NCBI GenBank assembly: GCA_018222585.1
Contig: JAAFAB010000001.1
Coordinates: 470,198 to 534,197, forward strand
Source: Paracoccaceae bacterium
Lineage (GTDB): Bacteria; Pseudomonadota; Alphaproteobacteria; Rhodobacterales; Rhodobacteraceae
DNA length: 64,000 bases
Direction of reading: 5' to 3'
The notes beneath the pieces are model-generated. The model worked only from the letters and a program-made list of their open reading frames with translations, was not told the DNA's origin and searched no databases. Below are positions 62,974 to 64,000 of this stretch, in pieces. The translations under genes and the position numbers were made by a program. Within the stretch, counting starts at the first letter, position 1, and each line of letters starts with the position of its first letter.

Positions 62974-63876
62974 ATGCAATTCATTGCCGTAGACTGGGGC
63001 AGCAGCCGCTTCCGCGCCTGGCGAATCGAGGCGGACGGGCAAATCAGCGACACGCGGGAAAGCGACCAGGGTCTCAAATCCGTGACCGATGGCGCCTTCG
63101 AAGCCGTGCTGACCCAAGCCTGCGGCACCTGGCTGGAAGCCAGTCCCGAAAGCCCGGTGCTGATGTCGGGCATGATCGGCGCCCGTGGCGGCTGGATCGA
63201 GGCCCCCTATTGCCCCTGCCCCGCCGACATGCAGGCCGTCGGCGCGGCGGCGGTGAAGCTGACCGTCGCCGGTCGTCCCGCCGCCATCCTGCCCGGTGCC
63301 ACCTGCACCGATGCCCTCGGCCATGCGGATGTGATGCGCGGCGAAGAGGTGCAGATCTTCGGCGCCGCCGCGACCCTTGGCCTCAGCGATGCGGTGATCT
63401 GCATTCCCGGCACCCATGCCAAGTGGGCGGCGCTTGAGGGCGGACGGCTGACCGGCTTCCAGACCCATGTCACCGGAGAGCTCTTCGCCCTGCTGCGCGG
63501 CCAGAGCCTTGTCGGCGCCCTGGCCGAGGGCGACGCAGACGATCCACAGGCCTTCCTGGCGGGCGTCGATCACGGGTGCGCCACCCCGGCGGCCCATGCG
63601 GTCTTCGCCGCCCGCGCCGATGTGCTGAACGGGCGGCTGGCGCCGACCTCGGCCTCGGCCTTCCTGTCGGGCGTGCTGATCGGCAACGAGCTGGCGGCGC
63701 GACCGCAGACTGGCGGCGAGGTGCTGCTGCTGGCCACCGGCATCCTGGCGGAACGCTACGGGCAGGCGCTGGATCACCTCGGCGTCGCCACCCGGCTGGT
63801 CGAGGCCAAGGCCGCGACCCGCGCCGGTCAGATCATGGCCGCCCGCAGCCTCTGGCCCGAACGGCTGCCCGCATGA
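62974..63876 (+). CDS. dgoK: 2-keto-3-deoxygalactonokinase
   Basis: A 300-residue sugar-acid kinase of the DgoK family, with FIAVDWGSSRFRAWRIEADG at the N-terminus, VLMSGMIGARGGWIEAPY, CIPGTHAKWAALEGGRL and a C-terminal LLATGILAERY. It phosphorylates 2-keto-3-deoxygalactonate (or a near relative) at C6 in the De Ley-Doudoroff pathway. Divergent from the operon holding the dehydratase and DHDPS-family enzyme. A KDPGal aldolase (dgoA) usually follows, but the next gene here is a VOC-fold protein; dgoA may lie further right. Confidence 0.88.
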   Translation: MQFIAVDWGSSRFRAWRIEADGQISDTRESDQGLKSVTDGAFEAVLTQACGTWLEASPESPVLMSGMIGARGGWIEAPYCPCPADMQAVGAAAVKLTVAGRPAAILPGATCTDALGHADVMRGEEVQIFGAAATLGLSDAVICIPGTHAKWAALEGGRLTGFQTHVTGELFALLRGQSLVGALAEGDADDPQAFLAGVDHGCATPAAHAVFAARADVLNGRLAPTSASAFLSGVLIGNELAARPQTGGEVLLLATGILAERYGQALDHLGVATRLVEAKAATRAGQIMAARSLWPERLPA

Positions 63877-63889
63877 GCCTTCTGCTCCC

Positions 63890-64000
63890 ATGAGCCTGCT
63901 TCCGGACGCCGCGCTGGATCACGTCGCCCTGCCCTGCCCCGACCTCGCGGCGGGGCGGGCCTTCTACGCGCGGCTCGGCTTCACGCCGGGCTTCGCCAAG
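63890..64000 (+). CDS. VOC-family (glyoxalase/dioxygenase-fold) protein, partial
   Basis: Only the first 37 residues fit in the window. LDHVALPCPDLAAGRAFYAR and LGFTPGF match the start of a vicinal-oxygen-chelate domain (glyoxalase I, bleomycin resistance, extradiol dioxygenase). It follows dgoK after 13 bases. The dgoK stop and this start are surrounded by a near repeat (ATGAGCCTTCTGC / ATGAGCCTGCTTC). Function cannot be told from this part. Confidence 0.65.
   Translation, partial: MSLLPDAALDHVALPCPDLAAGRAFYARLGFTPGFAK

Overview
The window is GC-rich and densely coded, with short intergenic gaps and many ATGA or TGATG overlaps. The gene set suggests an alphaproteobacterium of the Rhodobacterales (Roseobacter-like). 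It has a full choline, choline-sulfate and glycine-betaine locus of alphaproteobacterial type (choXWV / betI-betC-betB-betA), the lysC-ptsP neighbourhood, a DUF1178 gene next to a NUDIX gene, and many ABC and TTT uptake systems. I see no tRNA, rRNA, insertion sequence or CRISPR array.

Region 1 (1-11.5 kb, mostly minus strand) is a catabolic and redox operon. It runs from a HbpS/GlcG-like protein through a tripartite tricarboxylate-type importer (TctC, then a TctA-TctB fusion), two tandem ACMSD-like amidohydrolases, a Rieske ferredoxin, a GFA-family protein, an FAD ferredoxin reductase and a 2Fe-2S ferredoxin. A sensor protein with tandem periplasmic solute-binding folds follows and runs off the left edge. 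A divergent IclR regulator sits behind a palindrome-rich promoter region. No terminal oxygenase is present in the window.

Region 2 (11.8-15.7 kb) pairs a lone periplasmic LivK-type binding protein with a large methyl-accepting chemotaxis protein, probably a ligand-sensing pair.

Region 3 (16.0-31.1 kb, minus strand) is the most unusual part. It is one apparent operon: a 2529-residue highly reducing type I polyketide synthase, a PapA/condensation-type acyltransferase, a sulfotransferase, an MMPL/RND transporter, a LolA-like periplasmic protein and an outer-membrane beta-barrel, closed by a strong terminator. The set parallels the mycobacterial sulfolipid system (Pks2-PapA-Stf0-MmpL8), rebuilt with Gram-negative envelope parts. 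I infer synthesis and surface export of a sulfated polyketide lipid. The PKS also carries a C-terminal condensation-like domain whose catalytic motif is degenerate.

Region 4 (31.4-39.7 kb) is the choline and betaine locus, with a BetI operator-like palindrome between choX and betI. Region 5 (39.9-48.3 kb) holds housekeeping genes: NUDIX, DUF1178, SDR, aspartate kinase, PtsP (EI-Ntr), an FAD-linked oxidase and a LysR regulator. Imperfect copies of a GGAGTATTT-type intergenic element lie here.

Region 6 (48.3-64 kb) is carbohydrate catabolism in two converging operons. The plus-strand operon has a cytoplasmic GH51 arabinofuranosidase and its ABC importer. The minus-strand operon has a DHDPS-family aldolase or dehydratase, an enolase-superfamily sugar-acid dehydratase, a second sugar ABC importer, an unusual IclR-SMP30 fusion (regulator plus lactonase) and an SDR. 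A divergent 2-keto-3-deoxygalactonokinase gene starts from a well-formed promoter overlapped by a palindrome. Together these resemble a non-phosphorylative aldose or aldonate pathway. The last gene is a VOC-fold protein cut by the right edge.
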